From Devosia sp. (GTDB lineage: Bacteria; Pseudomonadota; Alphaproteobacteria; Rhizobiales; Devosiaceae): a DNA stretch of 64,000 nt. The position numbers were made by a program, and so were the translations under genes. The notes beneath the pieces were generated by a model. The model made no database searches. It worked only from the letters and a program-made list of their open reading frames with translations, and had not been told where the DNA came from. The stretch lies in assembly GCA_015234425.1 (NCBI GenBank), contig JADGNE010000044.1, positions 1-64,000 of the forward strand, in the 5' to 3' direction. Shown in pieces: positions 17,581 through 30,505 of the stretch (the stretch's first letter is position 1; the number at the start of each line of letters is the position of its first letter).

Positions 17581-18507
17581 TCAGCGCTCGACGCTTGCGC
17601 GCATGACCGTGTGGTATCCGGCGATATCGATGTGGCGAAAGAGCAGTTCGCGGATGGAATCGTCGTTGAGCAGGGTCTCGCGCCAGACGGTGTCGAGGCC
17701 GATCTCCTGGCCCAGATTGCGCTCGACAGAAATGAAGCGGTAGGGCTCGTAGCCACGCGCAGCCTCGGGGTGCTCGCCGCCGGTCCATTCATATTCGCCG
17801 CTTTCCGCATTGGCCCAGTAGCCGAGGGTCGCGAGCGAGGAAATGGCGTAGGCCGGGGTGGTGATCTCGTCGGACATGTCCGAATAATTGAGCGGCCAGC
17901 CCTTGCTCTCGCCGGTGATCTCTTCCCAGGCGGCCATGTCCTCGTGGGTCGGTGCGGTGGAAAGGCAGGGAGCGCCGTTGCAGTCCTGTCGTGAGGCCAG
18001 CTTGGGCGTGATGACGCGGCTGCTGGCGTCCATGAGCGCGGCCGATGTGCCCATCAGCGGGCGGAAGACAAAGCGCCACGCCATGTGATCGCCGGTGCCG
18101 AACTCCTCGATGTCGCCGGTGTTTTCGGCGCCATAGGCTTCGACAGTCTCGGCGTGGATGGTGGGGCCGAGATTATAGTGGCGGATCTCGATGAAGCTGT
18201 AGGGCACCGAGGCACTGTCTTCGTCGACGAGCATTTCACCATAGGAGATGAACGAGCGGGTGCGGTTTGAGGCAATTGCCTGATCGGCGATGAGCATGGC
18301 CTTTTCGAGCGGGCCGACAGTGCCGCCGGGAGTGATCTTGTGGGTATCGAGCCAATTGCCGGAGAGGGCGTCCTCGAGGTCGAACGAGGGTTGCGCCTCA
18401 AAGCCATCGGCGTGGATGAAGTCGGTGATGGCGTCATCGATGGACTGGGCGGACGCAAGGGATGTGGCCGAGAGCAGCAGGGCCAGGGTCGTTGCGGTGC
18501 GGATCAT
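17581..18507 (-). CDS. Secreted protein of unknown function
   Basis: I do not recognise the family. The 308-residue product has a clear signal peptide (MIRTATTLALLLSATSLASA, then QS). The mature part is acidic, with two cysteines in QDCNGAPCLS (a possible disulfide) and many aromatic residues. The ATG at 18507 follows GGGGGAGA, while the longer frame adds only five residues. It is flanked by convergent ltaE and the same-strand acetyltransferase gene. The periplasmic location is likely; the function is open. Confidence 0.75.
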   Translation of the reverse strand: MIRTATTLALLLSATSLASAQSIDDAITDFIHADGFEAQPSFDLEDALSGNWLDTHKITPGGTVGPLEKAMLIADQAIASNRTRSFISYGEMLVDEDSASVPYSFIEIRHYNLGPTIHAETVEAYGAENTGDIEEFGTGDHMAWRFVFRPLMGTSAALMDASSRVITPKLASRQDCNGAPCLSTAPTHEDMAAWEEITGESKGWPLNYSDMSDEITTPAYAISSLATLGYWANAESGEYEWTGGEHPEAARGYEPYRFISVERNLGQEIGLDTVWRETLLNDDSIRELLFRHIDIAGYHTVMRASVER

Positions 18508-18607
18508 GTCTCTCTCCCCCAAATGGCGTGGTGGGAGAATAGCTAAGGCGCGGCGACTGAACCAGAAATGAATATGGGCGCCCGGAGAACCGGACGCCCA
18601 CGTGTGA

Positions 18608-19231
18608 TCAGGACTGCTGCCAGAAGGCGTGGAGGCCTCTGATGTCAGCCGAGGTCAGCAGGGGCATTGCACCGGTGAGGCGCTCCACCGGCCAGTCCCA
18701 CCACTTCATTTCGAGGAGGAGCGCGATGTCCTCCTCGGAGAAGCGCTTGCGGATGGGCTTTGCCGGATTGCCGCGGACGATGGTGTAGGGCTCGACGTCT
18801 TTCGTCACCAGAGCCCGGGTGCCGATGACGGCGCCATCGCCGACCGTGATGCCGGGCATGATGATGGCTTCCGAGCCGATCCAGACGTCGTTGCCGATGA
18901 CGGTATCGCCCGCCGGCTGAAAGGCATTATTGGCCGTGGCGAATTCGGGCGCATCGGGGACAAAGGCGAAGGGGAAGGTGGAGACCCAGTCGTTCCGGTG
19001 ACCCTGATTGCCGGCCATGATGAAGGCGGCGCCAGAGCCGATGGAGCAGAAGGCACCGATGATGAGGCGATCGACGCCGGGCGTGGTCATCAGGTAGCGG
19101 GCGCAATCGTCGAAGCCGTGGCCATGGTAATAGCCCGAATAATAGCTGTAGCGGCCGACGCTTATGTTGGGATTGGTAACCTGGCGGTCGAGCGGAATGC
19201 CGAGGAATGGGCTTTCGAAGTAATTGGACAT
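18608..19231 (-). CDS. catB: CatB-type xenobiotic O-acetyltransferase (left-handed beta-helix)
   Basis: A 207-residue hexapeptide-repeat acetyltransferase. The N-terminus [20 protein letters not shown] and the stretch [20 protein letters not shown] match type B chloramphenicol acetyltransferases (CatB/Vat group, about 208-212 residues) very closely. The isoleucine-patch beta-helix runs from about 55 to 160 ([15 protein letters not shown]). The active-site histidine lies in GNQGHRNDW, near residue 78. The resistance role is inferred from the family. It is in ordinary chromosomal context with no integron or transposon beside it. Confidence 0.88.
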   Translation of the reverse strand: MSNYFESPFLGIPLDRQVTNPNISVGRYSYYSGYYHGHGFDDCARYLMTTPGVDRLIIGAFCSIGSGAAFIMAGNQGHRNDWVSTFPFAFVPDAPEFATANNAFQPAGDTVIGNDVWIGSEAIIMPGITVGDGAVIGTRALVTKDVEPYTIVRGNPAKPIRKRFSEEDIALLLEMKWWDWPVERLTGAMPLLTSADIRGLHAFWQQS

Positions 19232-19430
19232 GTTCGATCCATGAAGAAGTGGCCGCGGGGGGGCGGCGCAAATTGCAGAGCGATTTGAGAGGACCGTCGG
19301 CGCGCAGCACCAATTGCCGGCGCGCGGGGCCGGTCTGAAGGGCGTTCCCTCGGCGCGTGTCAGGCGCGCAGGAACGCGATGGCGCTGGTTCGGTCTGCAG
19401 ACTTCATGGTGACTTGAGATTTAGCGCATG

Positions 19431-19462
19431 AAAAAGGGGGTGTCGAGTTTGTCGACACCCCC
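19431..19462 (-). terminator. carB terminator
   Basis: On the minus strand GGGGGTGTCGA, CAAAC and TCGACACCCCC are followed by TTTTTC. The stem is a perfect 11 bp, 45 nt past the carB stop. Confidence 0.92.
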
Positions 19463-19506
19463 TTCGAGCCTCTCCGTCACAGGGGAGGCACATATTCGGT
19501 TGTGGC

Positions 19507-22818
<3,312 letters not shown>

Positions 22819-23110
22819 TCGGGGCTCGCTCTGCTCTGATCTTACTGAGGCGGGCGAGGGGAAGAATCGCCCGGACACACCTGTCCGCGCGAAACCCGCG
22901 TGGCAGTTGAGCACTGCAGCGCAGGGGAAAAGTCCGAACATGGTGGTTAAGCGGGCGGTTTAGCGGAAGACTCGCCGGAAGGGAAGGGGGGAGTCTGCTT
23001 CAGGGGCGCCTGTTAGTGCTCGCGCAGGCCCATTTTGGCGTCGGCAGCGGTTCGGCAAACGGCGACCGGCGTGTCAAGAAGTGGCCGCATTGGCCGGTCA
23101 AACCACCAGC

Positions 23111-23368
23111 ATGATTGATCCACTTGTCAAATTCGCTTCCGCCGCCCTCGTCGTTACTCTGCTGGTCGCGCCTGCCCAAGGGCAGGGGATGATGGCTTCC
23201 GAGGCGACATTGTGCCGCTCTCAGCTGGAGTTGCTGATGGATGGGGAGAAGCTGACGCCGGACGAAGAGGCGCGCTTTGAGGCGCAATGCGATTGTCTCG
23301 AGCGCGCAGCCTCGGAAGGCGCTGCGCTGGGTAAGGCCGCCTGCGCCAACGCAGATTCAGACGGCTGA
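23111..23368 (+). CDS. Small secreted cysteine-containing protein, unknown
   Basis: An 85-residue product with a signal peptide (MIDPLVKFASAALVVTLLVA, cleaved near AQGQ). A short acidic helical domain with four cysteines follows (LCRSQ, QCDCLE, AACAN). I do not recognise the family. The ATG at 23111 has no good ribosome site. The signal peptide and acidic mature part argue that this strand is the coding one rather than the opposite-strand frames. It stands alone between divergent carB and a convergent gene. Confidence 0.5.
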   Translation: MIDPLVKFASAALVVTLLVAPAQGQGMMASEATLCRSQLELLMDGEKLTPDEEARFEAQCDCLERAASEGAALGKAACANADSDG

Positions 23369-23437
23369 TCGGGCATAGAAGCGGGCTGCCCTGCAGGTGA
23401 CGCTTGGCTCCCATGCAGAGGTGGCAGGGCGGGCCGC

Positions 23438-23881
23438 TTACGCGGGGGTGTCGATGCGGCTGTAGAAGCCGTCGATATCCGAACCCATGCCGCAGAGGCG
23501 AGCGGCCGCCCCGGCGTCGGTGATGAATGCGCCCTCCGGGCCCATCTGTATCTTTATGATCAACGGCTCTGTGCCGATATCGTCGGCGGTGACGGAAGTA
23601 AGTTCGCCTTCGAAGGGGATAACGCTCGCGGTGATGAGATCGTCGGCGTCCTGCGCGCCATGGGCCACGATTTCGCAATCGGCAGCGGTGGCAGCGCCAT
23701 TGGGGAGGCCGGCCGCACGGAAGGCCAGACGCCAGACGTCGCCCTCGCGACTAAGGGACAGCGTCGCAAAGGCCGGGTCGTTTCGTTCGAAGAGGGCGGC
23801 TTCGCCAGCGCTGTCAGCATGAACTGCGGCGGCGCCGAAAAAGCCGAGCAGACCGGCAGCGAGGAAGGGCAAAAAGCGCAT
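23438..23881 (-). CDS. Small secreted protein, unknown
   Basis: A 147-residue product with a signal peptide (MRFLPFLAAGLLGFFGAAAV, cleaved near HADS). It has two cysteines (ADCEIV and RLCGMG) and a beta-rich look. The family is not recognised. GGAGA lies 6 nt before the ATG at 23881, and a GTG two codons upstream is the alternative. It follows the response regulator gene by 21 nt on the same strand, so the two may be cotranscribed. Confidence 0.62.
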   Translation of the reverse strand: MRFLPFLAAGLLGFFGAAAVHADSAGEAALFERNDPAFATLSLSREGDVWRLAFRAAGLPNGAATAADCEIVAHGAQDADDLITASVIPFEGELTSVTADDIGTEPLIIKIQMGPEGAFITDAGAAARLCGMGSDIDGFYSRIDTPA

Positions 23882-23902
23882 GGACACTCTCCAATGCTGT
23901 GG

Positions 23903-24271
23903 TCAGGCGGCGTGGGCGACGCGCTGGTGGCGGAGAGCAGAGACGATGTCTTCCACGCGATAGGGCTTTGGCAGGAAGATGGCGCCGGGCGGCAGGTCTT
24001 CCGCTGTCGGACGGACGCCGCCCGAGACGACGACAATCGGCAGGCCTGGACGCAGGCGGGCGGTGAGGCGCGCCAATTGCAGGCCGCTATAGTTTCCGGG
24101 CAGTTCGATGTCGGTCACCAGCGCATCAATGCCGGTGTCGAGCAGGCTGACCGCCGCACGGGCACTGGTGACCGGCACGGCCTCAAAGCCGCTTTCGGCA
24201 AGGCCGTCGACGAGCGACAAAAGCAACAAGATTTCGTCCTCGGCTACGAGGATGCGCGAAAGATCAGACAT
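23903..24271 (-). CDS. Single-domain response regulator
   Basis: A 122-residue receiver domain only. It has the acidic pair E11/D12 in ILVAEDEILL, the phospho-acceptor D54 in LVTDIELPGN, the conserved S in VVVSGG, and K in FLPKPYRVEDIV. No output domain is present, so it acts by protein contact or phosphotransfer, as in many alphaproteobacterial networks. No histidine kinase is adjacent. The ATG at 24271 follows AAGGAC. Confidence 0.86.
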   Translation of the reverse strand: MSDLSRILVAEDEILLLLSLVDGLAESGFEAVPVTSARAAVSLLDTGIDALVTDIELPGNYSGLQLARLTARLRPGLPIVVVSGGVRPTAEDLPPGAIFLPKPYRVEDIVSALRHQRVAHAA

Positions 24272-24413
24272 GGCTGGGGTCCTTGGCTGGTGGCGACCAG
24301 AATCAAGATGATGCCAAAGCAAGCCATTTTGGGGGCAAAGGTTGCGTGCGCTCAGCGCAAGGCTGCCATTATGGTTACCATTTGATTTAAATTTTACGCG
24401 TTTCGCTGCCCGG

Positions 24414-25526
24414 TCACAGGGGGGCGGTGCGGTAGAGCGCGACGCGAATGCCGCCGTGGAGAACCGTTGGCAGCATGGGCTGGAACGACAGGCCTGTGGC
24501 CTGGGCGAGAGACTTATCGGCGGTGACAATGCCGACGCGCCAGCCGCGGAACCGGGTCTTGAGCACTGTGCCCAGGGTACGGTGGAGCGGAACCAGCGGG
24601 GCGCGATCGCCGATGCGGGTACCATAGGGCGGATTGATCATGATGAGGCCCGGCGGGCCGGCGGGGGGCTCAAGGTTTTCAACGCTCTGCGCTTCGAACC
24701 GGGTCAGATCGGCGACGCCGGCGCGGGTGGCGTTCTCGGTCGCCATGCGGACGGCGCCGGCATCGCGATCAGAACCATAGAAGCGACGTTCGGTTTTGGC
24801 TGGCGCAGATACGCCGCGCACATCGGCCCAGGCGAAAGGGTCGAAGGAAGGGAGTTGCTCGAAGGCGAAACTGCGCGCCCGACCGGGCAGCAGGCCAGCG
24901 GCGATCTCGGCGGCTTCGATGACGAAGGTGCCCGAGCCGCACATCGGGTCGAGCACGGGTTCGGCTCCGGTATAGCCGCATTGCGCGAGGAACATGGCGG
25001 CCATGGTCTCGCGCATCGGGGCCTTGGCGACACCCTCCTTGAAGCCGCGCTTGTGGAGGGACGCCCCGCTCGTATCGATGCTGATGGTGACGAGATCATC
25101 CTCGATGCGCACCATGATGCGCAGGAGTGCGTCTTCGGTGATGACAGCGCCGATCGTATCCTCAAGCGCCTTGGCGACGCGCTGGGTGGCGGCGCCGGCA
25201 TGATAGATGCGCGAGCGCTTGCAGCTGGCTTCGACACGCAGCGGGGTGCCGGGCGTGAGGAAGTCGGACCAAGCCAGTTTGTGGGCGCGTTTATCGAGCT
25301 GCGCCAGATGCATGGCGCGGAATTCGGCGATGCGGGCGAGGACGCGGGTGGCGCCGCGCAGCTGCAGATTGGCGCGCCAGACATCAGGCCAGCCGCCCGG
25401 GAAAGACACGCCGCCCTCGACGATCTGGGCACCGGCAAAGCCGGCGGCGAGCGCCTCTTCGGCCAGTGGCGCTTCAAGGCCCGGCGTGGCGACGAGGTAG
25501 ATGGAGAGGGGCGCAGCAGCAGTCAT
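24414..25526 (-). CDS. RlmL/RlmK-type 23S rRNA (guanine-N2) methyltransferase
   Basis: A 370-residue protein. An N-terminal THUMP region (about 35-160) is followed by a class I methyltransferase with DPMCGSGTFVIEAA (SAM-binding motif I) and the N2-guanine catalytic motif INPPYGTRIGD. The family modifies G2445-type bases in 23S rRNA. Length and lack of a second methyltransferase domain fit the single-domain alphaproteobacterial form of RlmL. The ATG at 25526 replaces the over-long open frame to 25709. Confidence 0.86.
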   Translation of the reverse strand: MTAAAPLSIYLVATPGLEAPLAEEALAAGFAGAQIVEGGVSFPGGWPDVWRANLQLRGATRVLARIAEFRAMHLAQLDKRAHKLAWSDFLTPGTPLRVEASCKRSRIYHAGAATQRVAKALEDTIGAVITEDALLRIMVRIEDDLVTISIDTSGASLHKRGFKEGVAKAPMRETMAAMFLAQCGYTGAEPVLDPMCGSGTFVIEAAEIAAGLLPGRARSFAFEQLPSFDPFAWADVRGVSAPAKTERRFYGSDRDAGAVRMATENATRAGVADLTRFEAQSVENLEPPAGPPGLIMINPPYGTRIGDRAPLVPLHRTLGTVLKTRFRGWRVGIVTADKSLAQATGLSFQPMLPTVLHGGIRVALYRTAPL

Positions 25527-25809
25527 GAGATCGCCGGGTTTCGGGAAAGGGTGAGGGGTTAGCACGATATGGCGCGCCCTGTCATGGGGCAGACACCGCG
25601 CTTGAAGAACCATGACGCGTGACGGGCACAGCAGAGGACGCAGGTGGATTAAGCCAAATAGCGGACTTGCCTTGCTGCAGAAGCTTGCCATCGCGGCGCC
25701 ACCATACACGCCCTGTTAAGTCTAAAGATGGCATGATCGCGGCTCCAGAGAGTGCGGATTTAAACGCAGTTCTGCCTCTCAGATCAGTATTGCGTTCAGG
25801 TCGGGTCCC

Positions 25810-26673
25810 ATGCGTCTCATTATCGGTGTCGTCGTTGTGTTTGCCTGCGTGCTCGGCGGTTACGCCGCCATGGGCGGGCACGTCGAGGTACTCTGGCAGC
25901 CATGGGAATTCGTTATCATCCTGGGCGCGGCGATCGGGGCCTATGTGATCGCCAATGGTCCTCCGGTGCTCAAGCAGACCGGCTTCATCTTCAAGACGCT
26001 GATGCGCGGGCCGCGCTACAGCAAGGCGGCCCATGTCGAGCTGCTTGGCGTTCAGTACAGCCTCTACAAGCTGATCCAGTCCAAGGGTGTCCTGGCGATC
26101 GAATCCCATATCGAGAACCCGCACGAATCCGAGCTGTTCAACCGCTTCCCGACCTTTGCGCAGAATCACCACGCGGTGGAATTCATGTGTGACTATCTGC
26201 GCATGGTCACCATGGGCACCAACAACGCCCATGAGATGGAAGCGTTGATGGACGAGGAACTGGAAACCCACCACCAGGAGCAGGAGCGACTGGTGAGCGC
26301 CGTTCAGGCGCTGGCCGATGGCACGCCGGCCCTTGGTATCGTGGCCGCCGTGCTCGGCGTGATCAAGACCATGGGCGCGATCACCGAGCCACCGGAAGTT
26401 CTTGGGCACCTGATCGGCGGCGCGCTGGTGGGGACATTCTTCGGCGTGTTCGTGGCCTATGGCTTTTTTGGCCCGATGGCGCAGTCGCTGCGCAGCACGT
26501 TCGAGGCCGAGTCCAAGTATTTCCTCTCCATGAAGGTCGGCCTTCTCGCCCATATCAGCGGCCAGCCGCCGGTGATGGCAGTGGAATTCGCGCGCAAGGC
26601 GCTGATGAGCGAAGTTCGTCCGAGCTTCGAAGAGGTCGAAGAAGCCACTGCGGCACTGCCGGCGGCCACCTGA
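25810..26673 (+). CDS. motA: Flagellar motor stator protein MotA
   Basis: A 287-residue inner-membrane protein with four membrane segments, two near the N-terminus (1-55) and two near 168-220. It has the MotA signature TPALGIVAAVLGVIKTMGAI and a large cytoplasmic loop with charged residues that touch FliG. With MotB it forms the proton-driven stator. The start at 25810 is near GTCGGG. motB follows after 24 nt. No other flagellar gene is in the window. Confidence 0.95.
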   Translation: MRLIIGVVVVFACVLGGYAAMGGHVEVLWQPWEFVIILGAAIGAYVIANGPPVLKQTGFIFKTLMRGPRYSKAAHVELLGVQYSLYKLIQSKGVLAIESHIENPHESELFNRFPTFAQNHHAVEFMCDYLRMVTMGTNNAHEMEALMDEELETHHQEQERLVSAVQALADGTPALGIVAAVLGVIKTMGAITEPPEVLGHLIGGALVGTFFGVFVAYGFFGPMAQSLRSTFEAESKYFLSMKVGLLAHISGQPPVMAVEFARKALMSEVRPSFEEVEEATAALPAAT

Positions 26674-26697
26674 TTACTCTCCTATAAGGCGCCCGCC

Positions 26698-27618
26698 ATG
26701 GCCAATTTCCAGCAGCCGATCATCATCAAGAAGGTCAAGAAGCACAAGCACGCCCACCATGGCGGCGCGTGGAAGATCGCCTACGCCGACTTTGTGACGG
26801 CGATGATGGCGTTCTTCCTTTTGATGTGGCTGATCAACATGACCACGGCCGAGCAGAAGCAGGGGCTCGCGGACTATTTCTCGCCGCCCTCGATCAGCGC
26901 CTCGACCAGCGGCGCAGGCGGCGTCATGGGCGGTGTCGCCATGGTCAATGATGGCGCCGCTTTGTCGGGTTCGGCCAATGACATTACCGCTCGTGAGCCA
27001 GCGTCGCCTGACCAGGCAACGTCGGGCGAGGCCGATCTCGATACGGGCGGGCAGCCTCAGGACAATGGCAGCGAACGCCAGGCGACGAGCGATTCCGAGT
27101 TCAACCTCCAATCGGCGGACGCGCAGGCTTTCCACTCGGCTGCGGCCAGTATTCGCCAGGCCTGGCAGTCCATGCCCGAGCTGACGCCGTTCGAAGACAA
27201 TCTGATTGTCGAAGAAACCGAGGACGGGCTCGATATCCAGATCATCGACCAGCAGGGGCGCCGCATGTTCCCCGAGGGATCGAAATATCCGATCGAGGTG
27301 ACCCGCGCCGCCGTGGCTGCGATGGCTCCGGCACTGCAGAAGCTCAATGCACAGATGAGCGTTTCGGGCCACACTGCGGCGGGCACGCGCTACGAAAATC
27401 CGCGCTATGGCGCCTGGGAATTGTCGGCCGACCGCGCCAATGTGGTGCGCTCGATCCTTGGGGAATTCGGTCTGTCCGACGACCGCATCAAGGCCGTCAC
27501 CGGGCGGGCAACGGCCGAACCCTTCTTCCCCAATGACCCCTATATGGCGGCCAATGAGCGGGTGCGCATCACCGTGACGCGCTCCGCCCCGCCGGTGCCG
27601 CTCGGGCTCGCGCCCTAA
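26698..27618 (+). CDS. motB: Flagellar motor stator protein MotB
   Basis: A 306-residue stator subunit. It has a basic N-terminus (KKVKKHKHAHHGG), one membrane segment (about 28-50) carrying the proton-binding aspartate D31 in IAYADFVTAMMAFF, a long polar low-complexity linker (about 65-150), and an OmpA-like peptidoglycan-binding domain (about 185-300, VSGHTAAGTRYENPRYGAWELSADRANVV in part). It is coupled to motA upstream. Confidence 0.94.
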   Translation: MANFQQPIIIKKVKKHKHAHHGGAWKIAYADFVTAMMAFFLLMWLINMTTAEQKQGLADYFSPPSISASTSGAGGVMGGVAMVNDGAALSGSANDITAREPASPDQATSGEADLDTGGQPQDNGSERQATSDSEFNLQSADAQAFHSAAASIRQAWQSMPELTPFEDNLIVEETEDGLDIQIIDQQGRRMFPEGSKYPIEVTRAAVAAMAPALQKLNAQMSVSGHTAAGTRYENPRYGAWELSADRANVVRSILGEFGLSDDRIKAVTGRATAEPFFPNDPYMAANERVRITVTRSAPPVPLGLAP

Positions 27619-27639
27619 AGGGTCAAGGCCGCTTCGGGA

Positions 27640-28098
27640 TCAAAAATAGAGCTTGAAGCCTTCGTGGGTCGCCTCGAAACCGAGGCGGGCATAGAAGCGG
27701 TGCGCGTCCAGCCGCAGCTTGTTGGAGGTGAGCTGGACCATGGCGCAGCCGAGGTCGCGGCAATGCTCGAGGGCCCATTCCATCATTTTCGTGCCGATAC
27801 CCGCGCCGCGATGGCTGGCGTCGACGAAGACATTTTCGAGCAAGGCGCGGAAGGCGCCGTGGCGCGACACGCCCGGGATGCGCGTGATCTGGAAGGTGCC
27901 GACGACCTGGCCATTGACCTCGGCGACATAGAGCCAGTTGTTGGGATCGGCTTCGATGGCATCGAACCCGGCGCGGAAGCGGGGATCGAGCAGACTGTCC
28001 GGTTCAAGTGGTGCCCTCTCGGCCCCCTCCGGTGCGCCCGCATGGGCCAGGAGCAGGATGGTAGCAATATCGTCCGGTGACGCCAGGCGGATCAGCAT
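27640..28098 (-). CDS. GNAT-family N-acetyltransferase
   Basis: A 152-residue acetyltransferase. The acetyl-CoA loop is VDASHRGAGIGTKMMEW (about 94-110), and the C-terminal FYARLGFEATHEGFKLYF is a GNAT hallmark. The substrate is unknown. The start MLIRLASPDDIATI at 28098 lies 14 nt after the stop of the ABC permease on the same strand, so it is probably the last gene of that transcript. Confidence 0.87.
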   Translation of the reverse strand: MLIRLASPDDIATILLLAHAGAPEGAERAPLEPDSLLDPRFRAGFDAIEADPNNWLYVAEVNGQVVGTFQITRIPGVSRHGAFRALLENVFVDASHRGAGIGTKMMEWALEHCRDLGCAMVQLTSNKLRLDAHRFYARLGFEATHEGFKLYF

Positions 28099-28112
28099 CG
28101 CAGTATCGGGTC

Positions 28113-29648
28113 CTATGTTCGGCGGGGCGCTAGGGACCGGGCAATGCCGAGCACCAGGATCGCCAGGATGGCCGGTAGTAGCGCCAGAGGCGTGCCGGCG
28201 GCCAGAGCCGCGCCGGTGCCGGCCCACAGGATCGAGGCGAAAGCCTCGGAAATCGTGGCGGCGCGAGAGGCGACCTGGCGGCGGCGGAAGAGAGCGCGGC
28301 GCGAGGGGACGAGGAACCAGAGCTGGATCGCCGTTGCAGAGGCCGCAGAGAGCGCGGCAAACAGCGCCGTGATGGCCGCCATGGGCAGGGAGAGCCAGCC
28401 GAGAAGCAAGAGGAGGGGCGCCAGCACCACCGCAATGATGGCGAGAACCGCCTCGACCTTGGCGCGCAGAATGATTCTGGGAGAGATCGGGGCGGTGTTG
28501 ACGAGATCGGCAGCGTCTTCACCAGAGAGCGCGAGCCAGGCGAGGCCGCCGGCCAACTGGCCTGAGGCCATGACGATGACCGGCACGACGACGATGTAGC
28601 TGTTGATGCTCTGCCCGTAGTTGACCCAGAGGAGAAGGGCGGGGGGCACGAGATAGAGCAGCTGCATCAAGGTCTGGGACAGGAGCCAGGGGTCGCGGCG
28701 CAACAGGCGCCATTCCTTGAGACGGAGCGTCTGGCGCTGGGAGCGCTGGCGGAAATCTGTGTTGGATGACCTATGCTTGCGACCCGTCGCCTGGCCCACA
28801 CCGGCCGTGGACAGGGCGAGCTGCTGATAGCTGCCCGAGACCGAGAGTATGGCGAGGGCGAGCAGGGCGAAGCCGAAAGTCAGCACGGCCAGCGCTGCGA
28901 GGGGCTCGCCCATGGCACCGCGTGCGGGCAGCCAGACAGGGCTGTCGAGCGGTGGGCTGGCCGTAATCAACGCCTCGGACTGGAACAGGGCATAGCGCGA
29001 AAAATCATCGAGCGAGATGATGGCTGCAGCCTGGATGCCGATGACGAAGCCGGCACCAATAATGGCGGCGACGACCTGGGCGATGAGGCGCGTGCGCTTG
29101 GGGCCGACGAGGGCGAAGAGGGCGCGGGTGACGACGATGGCTATGGCGACGGCCAGCGCGGAGAGGGCTGTCACAACCGGATAGGCGAGCAGCCATTGCG
29201 GGCCGGAGAGCGCGGCAAGGGCATTGATCAGCGGGCTGAAAAGCAGGCAACTGAGCGCCATGGTGGAAACAGCCGTGGCGCAGGCGCGAACGGCAAAGAC
29301 GCGGCGGCTGGAGGCGGGGGAGCTGAGGATGAGGTCGAGATCGGCGCGGGCGTAATAGACCCGGGTGATCGACTCAAGCGCCTGGGACAGCATCACCGCG
29401 AAAAAGAGGAGGCCGAGCCCGGAGACGAGCACCAGGGTAGGCTTGTCGGCGACGACGCCGTTGGCGAGGGCGGAGGAGACAATGGTTGCCGCGATCAGGT
29501 GGAGTATGGCGTAGACAACCAGCCCGCCGAGGATGAGGCCGAGGGCGCGACGGCGCTTGCCGCCCGACATCATGGCGAGCCAGTCGCGCCAGGCGAGGCG
29601 GAACTCGTGGTGGGCGAACCAGGCGATCGATCCGGAGGAAGGGGTCAC
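28113..29648 (-). CDS. ABC-2-type exporter permease
   Basis: A 511-residue membrane protein with about twelve hydrophobic segments in two halves, separated by a polar loop near 285-310 (GRKHRSSNTDFRQRSQRQ). It starts with GTG at 29648, overlapping the stop of the ATPase gene by 3-4 nt (GTGA), so the two are translationally coupled. It probably forms a drug/lipid or heme-type exporter with that ATPase. The substrate cannot be read from sequence. Confidence 0.83.
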   Translation of the reverse strand: MTPSSGSIAWFAHHEFRLAWRDWLAMMSGGKRRRALGLILGGLVVYAILHLIAATIVSSALANGVVADKPTLVLVSGLGLLFFAVMLSQALESITRVYYARADLDLILSSPASSRRVFAVRACATAVSTMALSCLLFSPLINALAALSGPQWLLAYPVVTALSALAVAIAIVVTRALFALVGPKRTRLIAQVVAAIIGAGFVIGIQAAAIISLDDFSRYALFQSEALITASPPLDSPVWLPARGAMGEPLAALAVLTFGFALLALAILSVSGSYQQLALSTAGVGQATGRKHRSSNTDFRQRSQRQTLRLKEWRLLRRDPWLLSQTLMQLLYLVPPALLLWVNYGQSINSYIVVVPVIVMASGQLAGGLAWLALSGEDAADLVNTAPISPRIILRAKVEAVLAIIAVVLAPLLLLLGWLSLPMAAITALFAALSAASATAIQLWFLVPSRRALFRRRQVASRAATISEAFASILWAGTGAALAAGTPLALLPAILAILVLGIARSLAPRRT

Positions 29649-30382
29649 GCCGCGTCCTCGGCCACAAGACCAAGGAAGATTTCCTCGAGCGTGCCGTCGT
29701 GGCCGCTGCGGGCGCGCAGATCCTGCAGCGTGCCTTCGGCAAGGAGGCGACCATGGGCGATGACGCCGATGCGTTGCGCCATGCGTTCGGCGACTTCGAG
29801 AATGTGGGTGGTCATGATGACCGTGCAGCCCTGTCGGACTTTTTCGAGGAGCACGTCCTTGACCTGACGAGCCGAGCCGGCGTCGAGGCCGGTGAGCGGT
29901 TCGTCGAGGATGATGAGGCGCGGCTCATGCACCAGGGCGCCGGCGAGGGCGACTTTCTGCAGCATGCCCTTGGAAAAGCTGCCGCAGAGTTCGTTGGCGT
30001 GGGGTTTGAGGCCCAGCCAGTCGACGAGGTCGCGCGCATTGGCGGTGGCGCGCTGGGGGTCGACCTGCCAGAGGCCGGCGACGAATTCGAGATATTCCAT
30101 GGGCGTCAGGCGCTCATAGACCATGGGCTCGTCCGAGACCCAGGCCATGAGACGCTTGGCGGCGACGGGGTCGCTGAGCGCATCGATGCCGAAGATTTCG
30201 ATGCTGCCGGCGTCGGGCGGCAGGAGCCCCGCGACCATGCGCAGAGTGGTGGTCTTGCCGGCGCCATTGGGGCCGAGAAGTGCGTAGAACTCGCCGGCCG
30301 AAACGGTCAGCTCAAGATTGTCGAGGATGGGGCGCGAAAAGGCCTTGGATAGTCCCTTTAACGCTAGCGCAGGCGGGCTCAT
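29645..30382 (-). CDS. ABC transporter ATP-binding protein
   Basis: A 245-residue ATPase. Walker A is GPNGAGKTTTLRM (about 38-50), the Q-loop equivalent is around WVSDEP, the signature is GSFSKGMLQKVALAGAL, Walker B is LIILDEPLTGLD, and the H-switch is TTHIL. It powers the adjacent permease. The gene order ATPase-permease-GNAT suggests a three-gene transcript. Confidence 0.93.
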   Translation of the reverse strand: MSPPALALKGLSKAFSRPILDNLELTVSAGEFYALLGPNGAGKTTTLRMVAGLLPPDAGSIEIFGIDALSDPVAAKRLMAWVSDEPMVYERLTPMEYLEFVAGLWQVDPQRATANARDLVDWLGLKPHANELCGSFSKGMLQKVALAGALVHEPRLIILDEPLTGLDAGSARQVKDVLLEKVRQGCTVIMTTHILEVAERMAQRIGVIAHGRLLAEGTLQDLRARSGHDGTLEEIFLGLVAEDAA

Positions 30383-30505
30383 GGCGGGCTCCGGGCGGGA
30401 TCGGAACCAGCCTAAGTGGCGACAGCTTCATGGCGCGTTTATGCGCATCGTTAAGAAAGGTTTGCGCGCGGGCGGTTAGTCCGCGCGCGGTGTGCAACGC
30501 GGTGA

